64,000 nucleotides of DNA from Opitutaceae bacterium (GCA_016711225.1 JADJTK010000019.1:79446-143445); one strand, 5' to 3'; positions 42,413 through 52,324 are shown, counted from the stretch's first letter. Translations and numbers: made by a program. Notes: a model not told the origin generated them from the sequence alone.

Positions 42413-43599
42413 ATGCGCCTAGTCCTGCTGCTTCTTGCGTTCTCCCTTGCTCCGCCCTTGGCCGCCCAGTCCCCGATGTTCCGCGGCGATGCCGCCCACA
42501 CCGGCGTCTATCCGGCCCCGCGCAAACCCATCGAAGGCAAGATCGCCTGGTCCTTCGAGCCTCTCGGCTGGGATCGCTACCAGAAGCTCGAGGCCATGGA
42601 CTGCCGGCCGGTGTGGCCCGTGACTCCGGCCGTAGTGGATGGGCGGCTCTATTTCTGCGCGGGCCCGTCGTTTGTCGTTTTGGATGAAGCGGGGCAGCTC
42701 GTCTACCGCACGGAGCTGGGGGCCGGGAGCCTCGCCAGCCCGGCGGTGGCCGCCGGCCAGGCCTTCGTATCGACCGATGATGGCAAGCTCCGGGCGCTGG
42801 ACACGCGGGATGGCGCGGTGCGCTGGACGGCGGAGATCGACGGCCCGGGTTTCTGCATCAAGTGGACAATTGGGACGTCTACCAGTCCTCGCCGGTGGTC
42901 GCGGACGGCGTGGTGTACGTTGGCAGCGAGGACGGGGCGATCTACGCGGTGTCGGCGGCCGACGGCTCCCAGAAATGGCGTTTCCAGACCGGCCACGTCG
43001 TGCGCGCCACGCCGGCTGTGGCGGAGGGGCGGGTGTTCTGTGGCAGTTTCGACGGCAAAGTCTACGCGCTGGACTCCGCGACCGGGACAGAACTGTGGGT
43101 GGTGGATACCAACACTCCGGGCGTGCCCTGGCGCGCGGTGCAGGGCTCGTGCGCGGTGGTGGACGGGCTGGTCTACGTCGGCAGCCGCAGTACCTACCTC
43201 TATGGCATCGACGCCCGCACCGGGCAGGTGCGGTGGAAGCACAGTCACGACGGAGGCTGGGTGCCCAGCTCGCCGGCGGTGCGCGCCGGGGTCGCGTATG
43301 TGGGCCAGTCCGATGGGAGCAAAGTCGTCGCGGTGGATGCCGCGGGGAAACGGCTCTGGGCTTTCGCTTCGCCCCACGAGACTTTCGCCTCGCCCGCGTT
43401 AGCCGGAGAGGTGTTGTACGTGGCGGGAAACAACAACTACAACATGCAGGGGAAGGGCTCGCTCTGCGCGCTGGACTGCGCCACCGGCCAAGCGCGGTGG
43501 ACGCTCGAGTTGCCCGGCAGTGTCTGGGCGTCCCCGGTCGTGGCCGGCGACACGGTGTACGTCGCCTGCGCGGATGGGAAGTTGTACGCGGTGCGGTAG
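42413..43599 (+). pseudogene. Secreted PQQ-type beta-propeller protein; one-base frameshift
   Basis: The ATG at 42413 gives a signal peptide (MRLVLLLLAFSLAPPLAAQS) and about 150 residues with outer propeller strands (SFVVLDEAGQLVYRTE, KLRALDTRDGAVRWTAEID). At 42860-42861 the frame shifts by one; adding one base joins it to the rest as ...IKVDNWDVYQSS.... The remainder holds repeated blades of the W-D/PQQ type, such as VVYVGSEDGAIYAVSAADGS, VFCGSFDGKVYALDSATGTE and VYVACADGKLYAVR. The restored protein is about 395 residues with six or seven blades. No PQQ-binding or quinoprotein active-site signature was seen, so it is more likely a structural or binding propeller than a dehydrogenase. Confidence 0.75.
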
Positions 43600-43678
43600 T
43601 AGGGCGTGCGAGGCGGAGGCCGGCCCGGCTCGTTTTCGCTCGCCGCGGGGGCGGCGTTGCGGCTTGGCTCGACGGTAC

Positions 43679-44437
43679 ATGAAGCTCGTGAGCTGGAACG
43701 TGAACGGCGTGCGCGCCACCTTGAACAAGGGCCTCCTCGACTGGCTCGAGCGCGAACAGGCCGATGTCGTCTGTTTCCAGGAGACGAAGGCGCGCGAGGA
43801 GCAGGTCGCCGTGCTCTGGCCGGAGGGCTACGCGGCGCACTGGAACAGCGCGGACAAACCCGGCTACAGCGGTACTCTCACCCTCACCCGCCGGCCCACG
43901 CTCAGCGTGCAGCGCGGGCTGGGCGGCCTGCTGGAGGACAAGGAGGGCCGCGTGCTCACCACCGAGTTCGCCGACTTCTTCCTCGTGAACGTCTACACTC
44001 CCAACGCCAAGCGCGAGCTGGAGCGGCTGCCCTATCGCCACAAGGAGTGGGATCCGGCTTTCCTGAAGTTCCTCCAACAGCTGGAGGCGAAGAAGCCGGT
44101 GGTGTTCTGCGGCGACCTCAACGTGGCGCACACGCCCATCGACCTCGCCAACCCGAAGACCAATGAGCGCACGCACGGCTTCACCTGGGAGGAGCGCGAG
44201 GGGTTCTCCAACCTCGTGGCGGCGGGCTTCGTGGATACTTTCCGCGAGCTGCACCCCGGGCTGGTGGGCCAGTACTCCTGGTGGAGCCACATGAGCAACG
44301 CGCGGGCCCGCAACATCGGGTGGCGCATCGACTACTTCGGCCTCTCGGCGGCGCTGCGGCCGCGGCTGCAGGACGCGTTTATCCAGCCCACGGTGACAGG
44401 CTCGGACCATTGTCCGGTGGGCGTGGCGCTCGCCTGA
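43679..44437 (+). CDS. xthA: Exodeoxyribonuclease III (AP endonuclease)
   Basis: A 252-residue DNA-repair enzyme starting MKLVSWNVNGVRATLNKGLL at 43679. The exonuclease III/APE1 pattern is complete: NVNGVRA at the start, DVVCFQETKAREEQ (metal ligand E), the Y-x-N-x-K of VNVYTPNAKREL, FCGDLNVAHTPIDL, TFREL, WRIDYFGLS and the closing GSDHCPVGVAL with the catalytic D/H. It cleaves abasic sites and 3'-blocking groups. It follows the PQQ-propeller gene by 79 bases. The family assignment is secure; the symbol xthA is used for exonuclease III orthologs. Confidence 0.93.
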   Translation: MKLVSWNVNGVRATLNKGLLDWLEREQADVVCFQETKAREEQVAVLWPEGYAAHWNSADKPGYSGTLTLTRRPTLSVQRGLGGLLEDKEGRVLTTEFADFFLVNVYTPNAKRELERLPYRHKEWDPAFLKFLQQLEAKKPVVFCGDLNVAHTPIDLANPKTNERTHGFTWEEREGFSNLVAAGFVDTFRELHPGLVGQYSWWSHMSNARARNIGWRIDYFGLSAALRPRLQDAFIQPTVTGSDHCPVGVALA

Positions 44438-44517
44438 GGGACGGCGTTCCGACCCTCTCGTTCCCTGTCGTCGGCTTCATCCCTCCCCGCTTCGCTTCGG
44501 CTCCTGCCCGCTATCCC

Positions 44518-45063
44518 ATGCGCTTCCTTCTTCGCTTCAGTCTGGCGTTTGCGCTGGTGGTGGCCGTGCTGGCCCTGGTCGGCCTGGTGCTGCCGCGCAG
44601 CTATCGCGTGGAGCGCAGCGTCACGGTGGCGGCCTCGCCGGCGGCGGTGTATCCGCTGGTCGGCGATCTGGCGCGCTGGTCGGAGTGGAGCCTGCAGGCC
44701 GCGCGTGATCCGCAGATGCAGGTGACCTTTTCGCCCGTCACCAGCGGCGCCGGCGCCTGGACGGAGTGGCGCAGCGCCCGCCAGGGCGGCGGGCGCGCCG
44801 AGATCGTGGAGGCGCAACCGCCCGAGCGCGTGCACTACCGGATGAGCTACACCGACCTGCCGGTGGCCGGCGAGGGAACCTTCCGCCTCGTCGGCAGTGG
44901 GGGCGGGGGCGCCACGGTGGTTACCTGGACCAGCGAAGGGCGGCTGGGTTGGAGCCCGTTGGTGCGTTGGTTTGGGCTGCTGCTGCGGCGGCTGGAAGGA
45001 CGTGAGCTGGAGCAGGGCTTGGCGGCGTTGCAGGCGCGGTTGGAGAAGCGGAGCTCGCCGTAG
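44518..45063 (+). CDS. SRPBCC (START/Bet v 1-like) domain protein with a membrane anchor
   Basis: A 181-residue protein starting MRFLLRFSLAFALVVAVLAL at 44518, with one N-terminal hydrophobic anchor. The SRPBCC fold follows: RSVTVAASPAAVYPLVGDL, SEWSLQAARDPQMQVTFSPV, ERVHYRMSYTDL and VVTWTSEGRLGWSP. Such anchored proteins bind hydrophobic ligands; the ligand here is unknown. A longer frame starting at 44281 lies within the exonuclease gene and is rejected. Confidence 0.75.
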   Translation: MRFLLRFSLAFALVVAVLALVGLVLPRSYRVERSVTVAASPAAVYPLVGDLARWSEWSLQAARDPQMQVTFSPVTSGAGAWTEWRSARQGGGRAEIVEAQPPERVHYRMSYTDLPVAGEGTFRLVGSGGGGATVVTWTSEGRLGWSPLVRWFGLLLRRLEGRELEQGLAALQARLEKRSSP

Positions 45064-45181
45064 CTGCGAGAGTTTCTACTAGGCACCGCCTAGGCCGGCG
45101 GGTGACTTGACCAGGCGGCATCGCACGGCATGATGCCGGCCGCGCCAACCCCTGGCGCGTGCAGTGCAACCCCTTACTCCC

Positions 45182-45406
45182 ATGAATTGGAAAATTGAGA
45201 TTCTGGAGAATCACACCGGGGAACTCGGAGAAGCCATCCGGCACGAGGACCACGTGATCGAGGCGGAAGAGTATCACTACGATCGAGGGCAGGTGTTGGA
45301 GGTGTTTGTCCATGAGGCGCAGGACGCCCTTTGGCACATCTTCACCGACCTCGATTCGGGGCATCGTTTCAAGATTCAGCCGGTGAAGTACCGGCATCTG
45401 GGCTGA
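45182..45406 (+). CDS. Small hypothetical protein
   Basis: A 74-residue protein from ATG 45182 (MNWKIEILENHTGELGEAIR). The sequence is protein-like with an acidic/aromatic composition (DHVIEAEEYHYDRGQVLEVF, DALWHIFTDLDSGHRFKIQP) unlike surrounding shadows. No family is recognised. It lies between the SRPBCC and CinA-type genes on the same strand. Confidence 0.5.
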   Translation: MNWKIEILENHTGELGEAIRHEDHVIEAEEYHYDRGQVLEVFVHEAQDALWHIFTDLDSGHRFKIQPVKYRHLG

Positions 45407-45642
45407 GGGGCGCACTCAGCCCCCGCCGCCCGGAGGTCGCTGCGCGACAGTCTTGGGCCGGCGGAACGTACCAGCAGGACCCCGCCGAACGGACGGCGGC
45501 GGAGTAAGCCTGTTGTTGCCTCCCGTGTTCGCCGCCAACGACGAACACAGCGATGCCGCTTTGCCCTGCGCGAACCGCGCTCGCTGCGCCCCGGCGCGCC
45601 GGGAAGGTTTGCCCCCGGCACAGGGCCCGGGATACTGCCGGC

Positions 45643-46131
45643 ATGTTGAAGCACCTCCTGCTGGGGCCTCCGCCGTTGACCTTGGCCGTGGCCGAGAGCA
45701 TGACCGGCGGGCGGCTGCAGGCGCTGGTGACGGCGGAGTCCGGCGCCTCAGCGTTTTTTCTTGGGGGCATCACCGCTTACACGCTGGTGCAGAAGACGCG
45801 CCATCTCGGCGTGGATGCGGTGCAGGCGGCGGCGGTAGACGGCGTGTCGGCCGAGGTCGCCCGGGCGATGGCGCGCGGGGTCTGCGCGCTCTTCGGAGCG
45901 GATTTCGGGCTGGCAACCACCGGCTATGCCGAGCCTCTGCCGGCCCGCGGGCAGGCCGAGCCCGGGGCCTTCTGGGCCCTTTGCCAGCGCCTGCCCGACA
46001 ACCGCGAGCTTTGGCGGGAGGGTTATGCGCCCGTGCCCGGGGCCGGACGCGTCGAAGCGCAGGAGGCGGTGGCTCGGGCCGCGTACGAGGCGTTGGTCGA
46101 GCACCTGCGCCACCGGGGCTCTGCGGCATGA
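45643..46131 (+). CDS. CinA C-terminal/PncC-like nicotinamide-nucleotide amidase
   Basis: A 162-residue protein starting MLKHLLLGPPPLTLAVAESM at 45643. The family signature is clear: AESMTGGRLQALVTAESGAS, AFFLGGITAYTLVQKTRHLG, GVSAEVARAMARG and FGLATTGYAEP. The PncC family deamidates nicotinamide mononucleotide to nicotinate mononucleotide for NAD recycling; here it is the free-standing short form. An upstream in-frame start at 45553 is less likely because it adds an R/A/P-rich stretch. It is followed 89 bases later by the PAS/SpoIIE gene on the same strand. Confidence 0.85.
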   Translation: MLKHLLLGPPPLTLAVAESMTGGRLQALVTAESGASAFFLGGITAYTLVQKTRHLGVDAVQAAAVDGVSAEVARAMARGVCALFGADFGLATTGYAEPLPARGQAEPGAFWALCQRLPDNRELWREGYAPVPGAGRVEAQEAVARAAYEALVEHLRHRGSAA

Positions 46132-46220
46132 GCACCCGGCGACGAGCTCAAAGTATTGGTAAACCGCTGGCGCTGAGACCGTCTTGGTGCATTGTTACGC
46201 CCCTCAACCGACTTTCCTAG

Positions 46221-49091
46221 ATGGCCAGCGACGACCACAGCGCGACTCCCTTCGCTCTCCCGCAACTGCCGCCCGCGCTGCAACAGTTTGTGGGCGGCAG
46301 CTCCGATCTCTTTCTCCAACGGCTGCGCGCCGCGGTGGATGTGCATGCGATCGTGAGCCTCGCCGACGCCACGGGCACGCTGCTCTTCGTCAACGACCGG
46401 TTCTGCGACGTGACCCATTATGCCCGCGCCGAGCTGCTGGGGCAGAACTACCGGCTGCTTAACTCCGGCCACCACCCGGTGGATTTCTGGCGCGAGCTCT
46501 GGGAGACTGTCTTGGCCGGCCGCATCTGGCGCGGGGTCATCCGCAACCGCGCCAAGGACGGCTCCTTCTTCTGGGTCGACACCACGATCACCCCCGTGCC
46601 CGACCCCGACGGCCGCCCCCAGTTCTTTCTGACCATCCACACCGAGGTCACGCGCCTCAAACGCGTCGAGGAGGAGCTGAGCCGTCTCACCCGGGATCTG
46701 GAGCGGCATGTGCGTGAGCGCACCGACCAAGTGCAGCAGAGCGAGAAGCTCTACCGGCTGTTGCTGGCCGCCGTCACCGACTACCATTACACCGTGGAGG
46801 TGCGCGACGGGCAGGCCGTGGAGACCACCCATACCCCGTCCTGCCTGGCGGTCACCGGCTACACCATCGACGAGTTCCGCCAGAACCCGCATCTGTGGCT
46901 GACGATGGTGCCCGAGCAGGACCGGCCGGCGGTGGTCGCCCACGCGAGGGCGGCCCTGGAGGGCATCAATCCGGCGCCCCTCGAACATCGTATCATCCGC
47001 AAAGACGGCAACGTGCGCTGGATCCGCGACCGGGTGGTCACTCGCCGTGATGCCACCGGGCGGGTGGCCTACTACGACGGCATCCTGACCGACATCACCG
47101 ACGAGAAACTCGCGCAGGAGGAGGTGCGGGAGCTTACGCACGGGCTGGAGCATCGCGTGGTCGAGCGCACCGCCCAGCTGAAGGCCGCCCACGACCAGCT
47201 ACGCATCCTCTTTGAACATGCCCCGGTGGGGATCAGCTGGGTGGAGCGGGGCAACCCGGACGTTTATCACCTCAACGACCGCTTTTGTGAGATCATCGGC
47301 CTCAGCTACGCCGAGGCTCGCAGCTACGAAAACCTCCTGCAGGCCACCCATCCCGATGACCGCGCCGATCAGGAGGAGCTCATGGAGCGGTTGCGCCGTG
47401 GCGAGATGGACAGCTTCTCGCTCGAGAAGCGCTATATCCACAAGGACGGACGCCTGGTCTGGGGGCAGCTCACCGTGGCGGTGCTGCGCGATGACACCGG
47501 GCGCATCACCCAGCATTTCGCGATGCTCGTGGACATCACCGACCGGGTGCACGCCGAGCAGGAGGCGCGCGCCAGCGAGCTGCGGCTGCGGCGTTACTTT
47601 GAGAACGCCAGCGAGATCCTCTACTCACTGGACGGCCACGGCATCTGCACCTTTGTCTCCCCGGCGTGGACCCTGAAACTCGGGCACGCGCTGGGTGACG
47701 TAGTGGGCCATTCCTTCACCGAGTTCGTGCATCCCGACGATGTGCCCGGCTGCGAGGCGTTCTTCCGGGAGGTGCTGGCGGCGGGCCTTTCCAGCCATTC
47801 CCACGAATACCGTATCCGGCATGTCGACGGCACCTGGCGGTGGCATGCCTCGACGGGCTCGCTTATCCGCGATGAGCACGGCGATCCCATGTTTTTCGGG
47901 ATCGGGCGCGACGTGACCCGCCGCTGGGAGGCGCAGATGGAGCTGCGGGCCTCGCTGGCGCGGCGCGAGGAGCTGGAGCGCATCATCGCCCGATCACCGT
48001 CGGTGGCGATCCTGTGGAGCGCCGAGGAGGGTTGGCCGGTGAAGTTTGTCTCCGAGAGCATCTCGCAGTTCGGCTACAGCGCCCAGGATCTCGTCAGCGG
48101 GCGGGTGCGTTACCTCGATCTGATCCATCCTGAGGATGCAGCGCGGGTGATCGACGAGGTGCGGGCGCACACCGCCGCCGGCCATACCGACTACCGCCAA
48201 GAGTATCGCATCGTGTGCAAGGACGGGCAGGTGCGCTGGGTCGACGACCGTACCGCGGTGCGCCTCGACGCCGACGGGCGCATCACCCACCACGAGGGTA
48301 TCCTGACCGACAGCACCATCCGCAAGGAGGTCGAGGCGCGCGAGCGCCTCGCCCGCGAGCGTGACCTGCGCGTGGCGCACGAGGTGCAGCAGCATCTCCT
48401 GCCCAGCGTGTATCCCGACATCGGGGAGGTGGAGATCGACACGCTCTACACCCCGTCGCGGCTGGTGGGCGGGGACTACTACGACTGCTTCCAGGTGGGC
48501 GACCGGCGCTGGGGGTTCGCCGTGGCCGACGTGTCGGGCAAGGGGACGGCGGCCGCATTGATGATGGCCTCCTGCCGCACCGCCCTGCGCGTGAAGGCCC
48601 AAGGCGGCTGGGACCCGGCGACGGTGCTGCGCATGGTCAATTTCATCGTCCAACCGGACATGCCCAAATCGATGTTCATCTCGGCCATCTACGGGATCCT
48701 CGATCTGGACACACGCACGCTTGCCTTCTGCCGGGCCGGCCATGAGCCGGCCCTGCTGGTGCGGGCCGGCACCGGCGAGGTGCAGGAGATGTGCCCCTCG
48801 GGCATGGCGCTCGGCCTCGACCCCGGCGGCCTCTTCGACGAGGGGCTGGAGGAGGCGTCGGTGGTGCTCGGGCCGCAGGACCTGCTGGTGCTGTTCACCG
48901 ACGGCATCACCGAGACGGCCAACCCCGAGGGGGAGGAATTCGGCCGGCAGCGCCTGGCGGAAGTGCTGCGTGAGTCGCGCCACTTGCCGCTGACCGAGAT
49001 TCGTCAGCAGGTGGACCGGGCGCTGGTGAGCTTCGCCTTTAACGCCCCGGCGGCCGACGACCGCACGCTGCTCCTGCTGCGCCTGCGCTGA
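46221..49091 (+). CDS. Five-PAS sensor protein with C-terminal SpoIIE/RsbU-type PP2C phosphatase
   Basis: A 956-residue cytoplasmic signalling protein. Five PAS/PAC units are visible: about 30-155 (AIVSLADATGTLLFVNDRF), 175-305 (DYHYTVEVRDGQAVETTH), 320-445 (APVGISWVERGNPDVYHLND), 450-570 (ENASEILYSLDGHGICTF) and 580-710 (ARSPSVAILWSAEEGWPVKF). The end is a SpoIIE-type phosphatase (about 716-955) with VAHEVQQHLLPSVYP, the metal-binding GGDYYD near 750, FAVADVSGKGTAAALMM and LLVLFTDGITETANPEGEEF. RsbU-like proteins dephosphorylate an anti-anti-sigma factor to switch on stress regulons. No RsbV/RsbW partner is encoded in the window, so the target is unknown. Confidence 0.9.
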   Translation: MASDDHSATPFALPQLPPALQQFVGGSSDLFLQRLRAAVDVHAIVSLADATGTLLFVNDRFCDVTHYARAELLGQNYRLLNSGHHPVDFWRELWETVLAGRIWRGVIRNRAKDGSFFWVDTTITPVPDPDGRPQFFLTIHTEVTRLKRVEEELSRLTRDLERHVRERTDQVQQSEKLYRLLLAAVTDYHYTVEVRDGQAVETTHTPSCLAVTGYTIDEFRQNPHLWLTMVPEQDRPAVVAHARAALEGINPAPLEHRIIRKDGNVRWIRDRVVTRRDATGRVAYYDGILTDITDEKLAQEEVRELTHGLEHRVVERTAQLKAAHDQLRILFEHAPVGISWVERGNPDVYHLNDRFCEIIGLSYAEARSYENLLQATHPDDRADQEELMERLRRGEMDSFSLEKRYIHKDGRLVWGQLTVAVLRDDTGRITQHFAMLVDITDRVHAEQEARASELRLRRYFENASEILYSLDGHGICTFVSPAWTLKLGHALGDVVGHSFTEFVHPDDVPGCEAFFREVLAAGLSSHSHEYRIRHVDGTWRWHASTGSLIRDEHGDPMFFGIGRDVTRRWEAQMELRASLARREELERIIARSPSVAILWSAEEGWPVKFVSESISQFGYSAQDLVSGRVRYLDLIHPEDAARVIDEVRAHTAAGHTDYRQEYRIVCKDGQVRWVDDRTAVRLDADGRITHHEGILTDSTIRKEVEARERLARERDLRVAHEVQQHLLPSVYPDIGEVEIDTLYTPSRLVGGDYYDCFQVGDRRWGFAVADVSGKGTAAALMMASCRTALRVKAQGGWDPATVLRMVNFIVQPDMPKSMFISAIYGILDLDTRTLAFCRAGHEPALLVRAGTGEVQEMCPSGMALGLDPGGLFDEGLEEASVVLGPQDLLVLFTDGITETANPEGEEFGRQRLAEVLRESRHLPLTEIRQQVDRALVSFAFNAPAADDRTLLLLRLR

Positions 49092-49210
49092 TCGGGGCCT
49101 GCAGGCCACAGAAGCTGGGCATCCGGCCGGGCGATATTGGGCAGAAACGGACCTTTCCCGGTGGGTGGAGCGGTCTTCGTGCCCCCGCCGTGTCCGCTCC
49201 GCACCTGGGA

Positions 49211-49233
49211 TGGCGGGGGTAAAGCCCGCCCCT
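49211..49233. repeat. REP-like palindrome (GGCGGG-GTAAAGCCCGCC core)
   Basis: TGGCGGGGGTAAAGCCCGCC followed by CCT. The same core recurs at 57894 and 62611 in intergenic positions, which marks it as a repeat family rather than a terminator (no T-tract). Confidence 0.55.
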
Positions 49234-49258
49234 CCGGCCCGTGGCGCCGGCACTCCCG

Positions 49259-52200
49259 CTATTTCTGCGCCGCTTCCGGCCCGGGCGGCGGGATGAGCGA
49301 ATACATCACCGGGGTGACCAGCCGCGAGAGCAGCAGCGAGCTGATCAGACCGCCGAGGATGACGATGGCCAGCGGGGAGAAGAGCTCGGAGCGCTGCAGC
49401 GCCAGCGGCATCAACGCGCCCACCGCGGTGAAGGTGGTGAGCACCACGGGCAGGAAGCGGATTTCGCCCGCCTGCTCGATGGCTTCCTTCAACGGGACGC
49501 CCTTCTCGCGCAACTGGTTGGTGAAATCCACCAACAGGATGCTGTTTTTGATCTCGATGCCGATGAGCGCCACGAACCCGATGGTGGCGGTGAACGAGAG
49601 CGTGTATCCGGTGAGCCACAGGCCGGCGAGGCCGCCGATCACCCCGAGCGGCAGCACCGAGGCGACGATGGCCGTGCCGCGGAAGGAACGGAACTCGAGT
49701 ACGATCACGGCGAGCACGCCGAAGAGCGCCACCAGGATCGCGGTGCCGAAGCCGCCGAAGGTCTCCGCGCGGCTCTCGGCCTGGCCGCCGAGCTCCCAGC
49801 GGTAGCCGGCCGGGAAATCGACCTGCGCGAGGCGTTGGCGGACCTCCTCGGTGAGCCGGTCGGTGTTGAAGCCGTTGGCCACCCACGCCTTCACCGTCAC
49901 CGAGCGCTCCCGGTTGTAGCGTTGGATCATCGGGGGGGCGGACTCGAATTCCAGCGTGGCCACCTGCCCGATCGGCACGTAGGCGCCGGAGGCGGACGGC
50001 ACGAGGATGTGGCGCCAGTTGTCGAGCGAGGCGCGGTCGCCCCGGGGCAGGGCGAGTTGCAGGTTGTACTCGTCACCGTCGGCCTCGCGGAAGCGGGTGA
50101 CGTTGAGGCCGGCGAAGGCGAGCCGCACCGCGCGGTCGATCTCCACCTCGGACACGCCGGCGAGGGCGGCGGCGGCCCGGTCGAGGCGCAGGCGCAGGTC
50201 GGTGCGGGCGGTGCGCAGCGGATTGTCGATGGCCTCGGTGCCGGCGATCCCGGTGAGGACCGTCTCGATGCGGGCGGCGAGCTGCTGCAACCCCGGGAGC
50301 TCGGGCCCGAGGATACGCACGGCGAGGGGCGCGGCGATCGGCGGGCCGTTTTCGAACTCCTTGAGCTGGATCTGGGCGCCGGGGATGAGGGCGAGCTCCG
50401 CGCGCAGCCGGTCGAGCAGGGCCGGGCTGGTGGCCGGGTCGAACTGTTGCAGCGAGGCGAACACCTCGGCGAAGCTGGCCTTCTGCTGGTCGCCGATCTC
50501 GTTGTAGTAGACCTGCGGATTGCCCTTGCCCACGCTGGTGAAGTACCAGGCGATCTCGGGGGTGCGCGCCAGCACGGCCTCGATGCGGCGGGCGATGGCG
50601 TCGGTGGCGGCCACGCTGGCGCTCTCGGTGCCGCGGATTTTGATGAGGAACTGCGGCAGTCCGGCCTTCGGGAAGAGGCTGAAGCCGATCAGCGGGATCA
50701 TCAGCAGCGAGAGGCAGAAGAGGGTGGCGGCGGCCAGGAGGGTTTTCACCCGGTGGCGCATGCACCAGTGGAGCATCGGCCGGTAGGTGGCGTGGATGGC
50801 TTTCATCAGGCCGCGCAGGAAGACGTTGCCCTCCGGATTCTCGTGGCCGCGCAGCAGGCGGCTGGCGAGGAAGGGGATGATTGTGAGCGCCACGATCATC
50901 GAGGCGGAGACGGTGAACATCACCGACAGCGGCAGGCAGCGGATGAATTGCCCCGAGTCGCCCGGCATCAGCGCCAGCGGCAGGAAGGCGAAGAGCACGG
51001 TGGCGGTGGTGCCCACCACCGCCACGGCGATCTGCTCGGTGGCGGCCACCGCGGCTTCAATTGGTGGATGCCCGAGGCGGCGGAAGCGGGCGATGTTCTC
51101 CGCCACTACGATGGAGTCGTCGACCAGTAGGCCGAGGGCGATCACCATGCCCACGATGGTGAGCTGGTTGAGGCCGTTGCCGGTGAAGTAGAGCAGGCTC
51201 ACGCCCATCGCCAGCGAGAGCGGGATGGAGAGCGCCACCAGCACCGCCACGCGGAAGCCCAGCGGTAACAACGTCACCAGCACCAGCCCGATGGCGATGA
51301 GGAAGTCGGTCTGCAGCCCGCTGAGCCGACGCGACACGTTGTCGGCCTGGTCGAAGGCGATCTCCATGCGCACATCGCCGGGCAGCTCGCCGCGGAAGGT
51401 CTCGAGGCGCGCGCGCACCCGCTCGCGCAGGGCGAGGAGGTTCTGGTCGTTGAGCTGGCGCACGGTGACGAACACCGCGCGCTCGCCGTTGAAACGGCCG
51501 AACTGCTCGAGCTCCTCGGTGGCCCAGGCGACGTCGGCCACGTCCTTGAGGTAGACCACCGCCGCGCCCTGGGCGGCGATGGGTGTGAGGCGCACCTCCT
51601 CGAGGTCGGCGTAGCTGCCCGTTGTCTTGAGATTGAAGCGACGGGCGCCGCTCTCGACCGCCCCGCCGGGGATGTTGGTGTTGCCACCCTGCACCGCGGC
51701 GATCACCTGCCCGAGCGGCAGGCGCATCTGGGCGAGCGTGGCCAAGTCGAGCGACACGCGTACTTGCTTCTCGGGGAAAGCCCATTTCTGCACGTCGCGC
51801 ACGCCGGGCACGACCTCGATGCGCTCGCGCAGCAGCTCGGCGAGATCCTGCAACCGGGCGTAGCTGGCCCCGGGCGAGACGAGGGCCAGCTGGAGGGCGG
51901 CCACGTTGTTGGTTTGCCAGCGGCGCACCTCCACCGAGGCGGTGTTGGCCGGCAGGTTGCCCCGCACGGCGTTCACCTGTCGCATGACGTCGTTGTACTT
52001 GGTGTCCGGATCTTTGCCGTAGAAGAACTCGATCCCGATGATGGCCACGCCGTCCTCGATCGTGGAGGTGAGGCGGTGCAGGTCGTCGAGCTCCTTGATC
52101 GAATCCTCGATGGGGCGGGCGACCAGCCGCTCCATTTCCACGGCGTTGGCCCCGGGGCACACCACGATGACGTTGGAGGCGGGGATGAGCAGCTTCGGGT

Positions 52201-52309
52201 CCTCCGAGCGCGGGATCTCGCGGAAGGAGTTGAAGCCGATCGCCGCCAGGCAGAGGAACACCAGGATGGTGAACTGGTGGTTGTGGACCGAGAACGAGGT
52301 GAGCTTCAT
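49259..52309 (-). CDS. RND-type multidrug efflux pump, inner-membrane subunit (AcrB family)
   Basis: A 1016-residue proton-driven exporter. The N-terminal first membrane helix is MKLTSFSVHNHQFTILVFLC, followed by porter subdomains (PRSEDPKLLIPASNVIVVCP, DAVSS-like VARPIEDSIKELDDL). The second membrane block holds the charged proton relay (GLLVDDSIVVAENIARFRRL, then GTTATVLFAFLPLALMPGDS). The C-terminal block has GFVALIGIEIKNSILLVDFT and LTTFTAVGALMPLAL. This is the classic two-copy RND layout of about 12 helices. It lies 15 bases downstream of the adaptor gene in a tetR-adaptor-pump operon. The substrate range is unknown; HAE1-like pumps export drugs, bile salts or lipids. No TolC-like outer-membrane factor is in the window. 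Confidence 0.95.
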   Translation of the reverse strand: MKLTSFSVHNHQFTILVFLCLAAIGFNSFREIPRSEDPKLLIPASNVIVVCPGANAVEMERLVARPIEDSIKELDDLHRLTSTIEDGVAIIGIEFFYGKDPDTKYNDVMRQVNAVRGNLPANTASVEVRRWQTNNVAALQLALVSPGASYARLQDLAELLRERIEVVPGVRDVQKWAFPEKQVRVSLDLATLAQMRLPLGQVIAAVQGGNTNIPGGAVESGARRFNLKTTGSYADLEEVRLTPIAAQGAAVVYLKDVADVAWATEELEQFGRFNGERAVFVTVRQLNDQNLLALRERVRARLETFRGELPGDVRMEIAFDQADNVSRRLSGLQTDFLIAIGLVLVTLLPLGFRVAVLVALSIPLSLAMGVSLLYFTGNGLNQLTIVGMVIALGLLVDDSIVVAENIARFRRLGHPPIEAAVAATEQIAVAVVGTTATVLFAFLPLALMPGDSGQFIRCLPLSVMFTVSASMIVALTIIPFLASRLLRGHENPEGNVFLRGLMKAIHATYRPMLHWCMRHRVKTLLAAATLFCLSLLMIPLIGFSLFPKAGLPQFLIKIRGTESASVAATDAIARRIEAVLARTPEIAWYFTSVGKGNPQVYYNEIGDQQKASFAEVFASLQQFDPATSPALLDRLRAELALIPGAQIQLKEFENGPPIAAPLAVRILGPELPGLQQLAARIETVLTGIAGTEAIDNPLRTARTDLRLRLDRAAAALAGVSEVEIDRAVRLAFAGLNVTRFREADGDEYNLQLALPRGDRASLDNWRHILVPSASGAYVPIGQVATLEFESAPPMIQRYNRERSVTVKAWVANGFNTDRLTEEVRQRLAQVDFPAGYRWELGGQAESRAETFGGFGTAILVALFGVLAVIVLEFRSFRGTAIVASVLPLGVIGGLAGLWLTGYTLSFTATIGFVALIGIEIKNSILLVDFTNQLREKGVPLKEAIEQAGEIRFLPVVLTTFTAVGALMPLALQRSELFSPLAIVILGGLISSLLLSRLVTPVMYSLIPPPGPEAAQK

Positions 52310-52324
52310 GGGCCGGGCTCCTGC

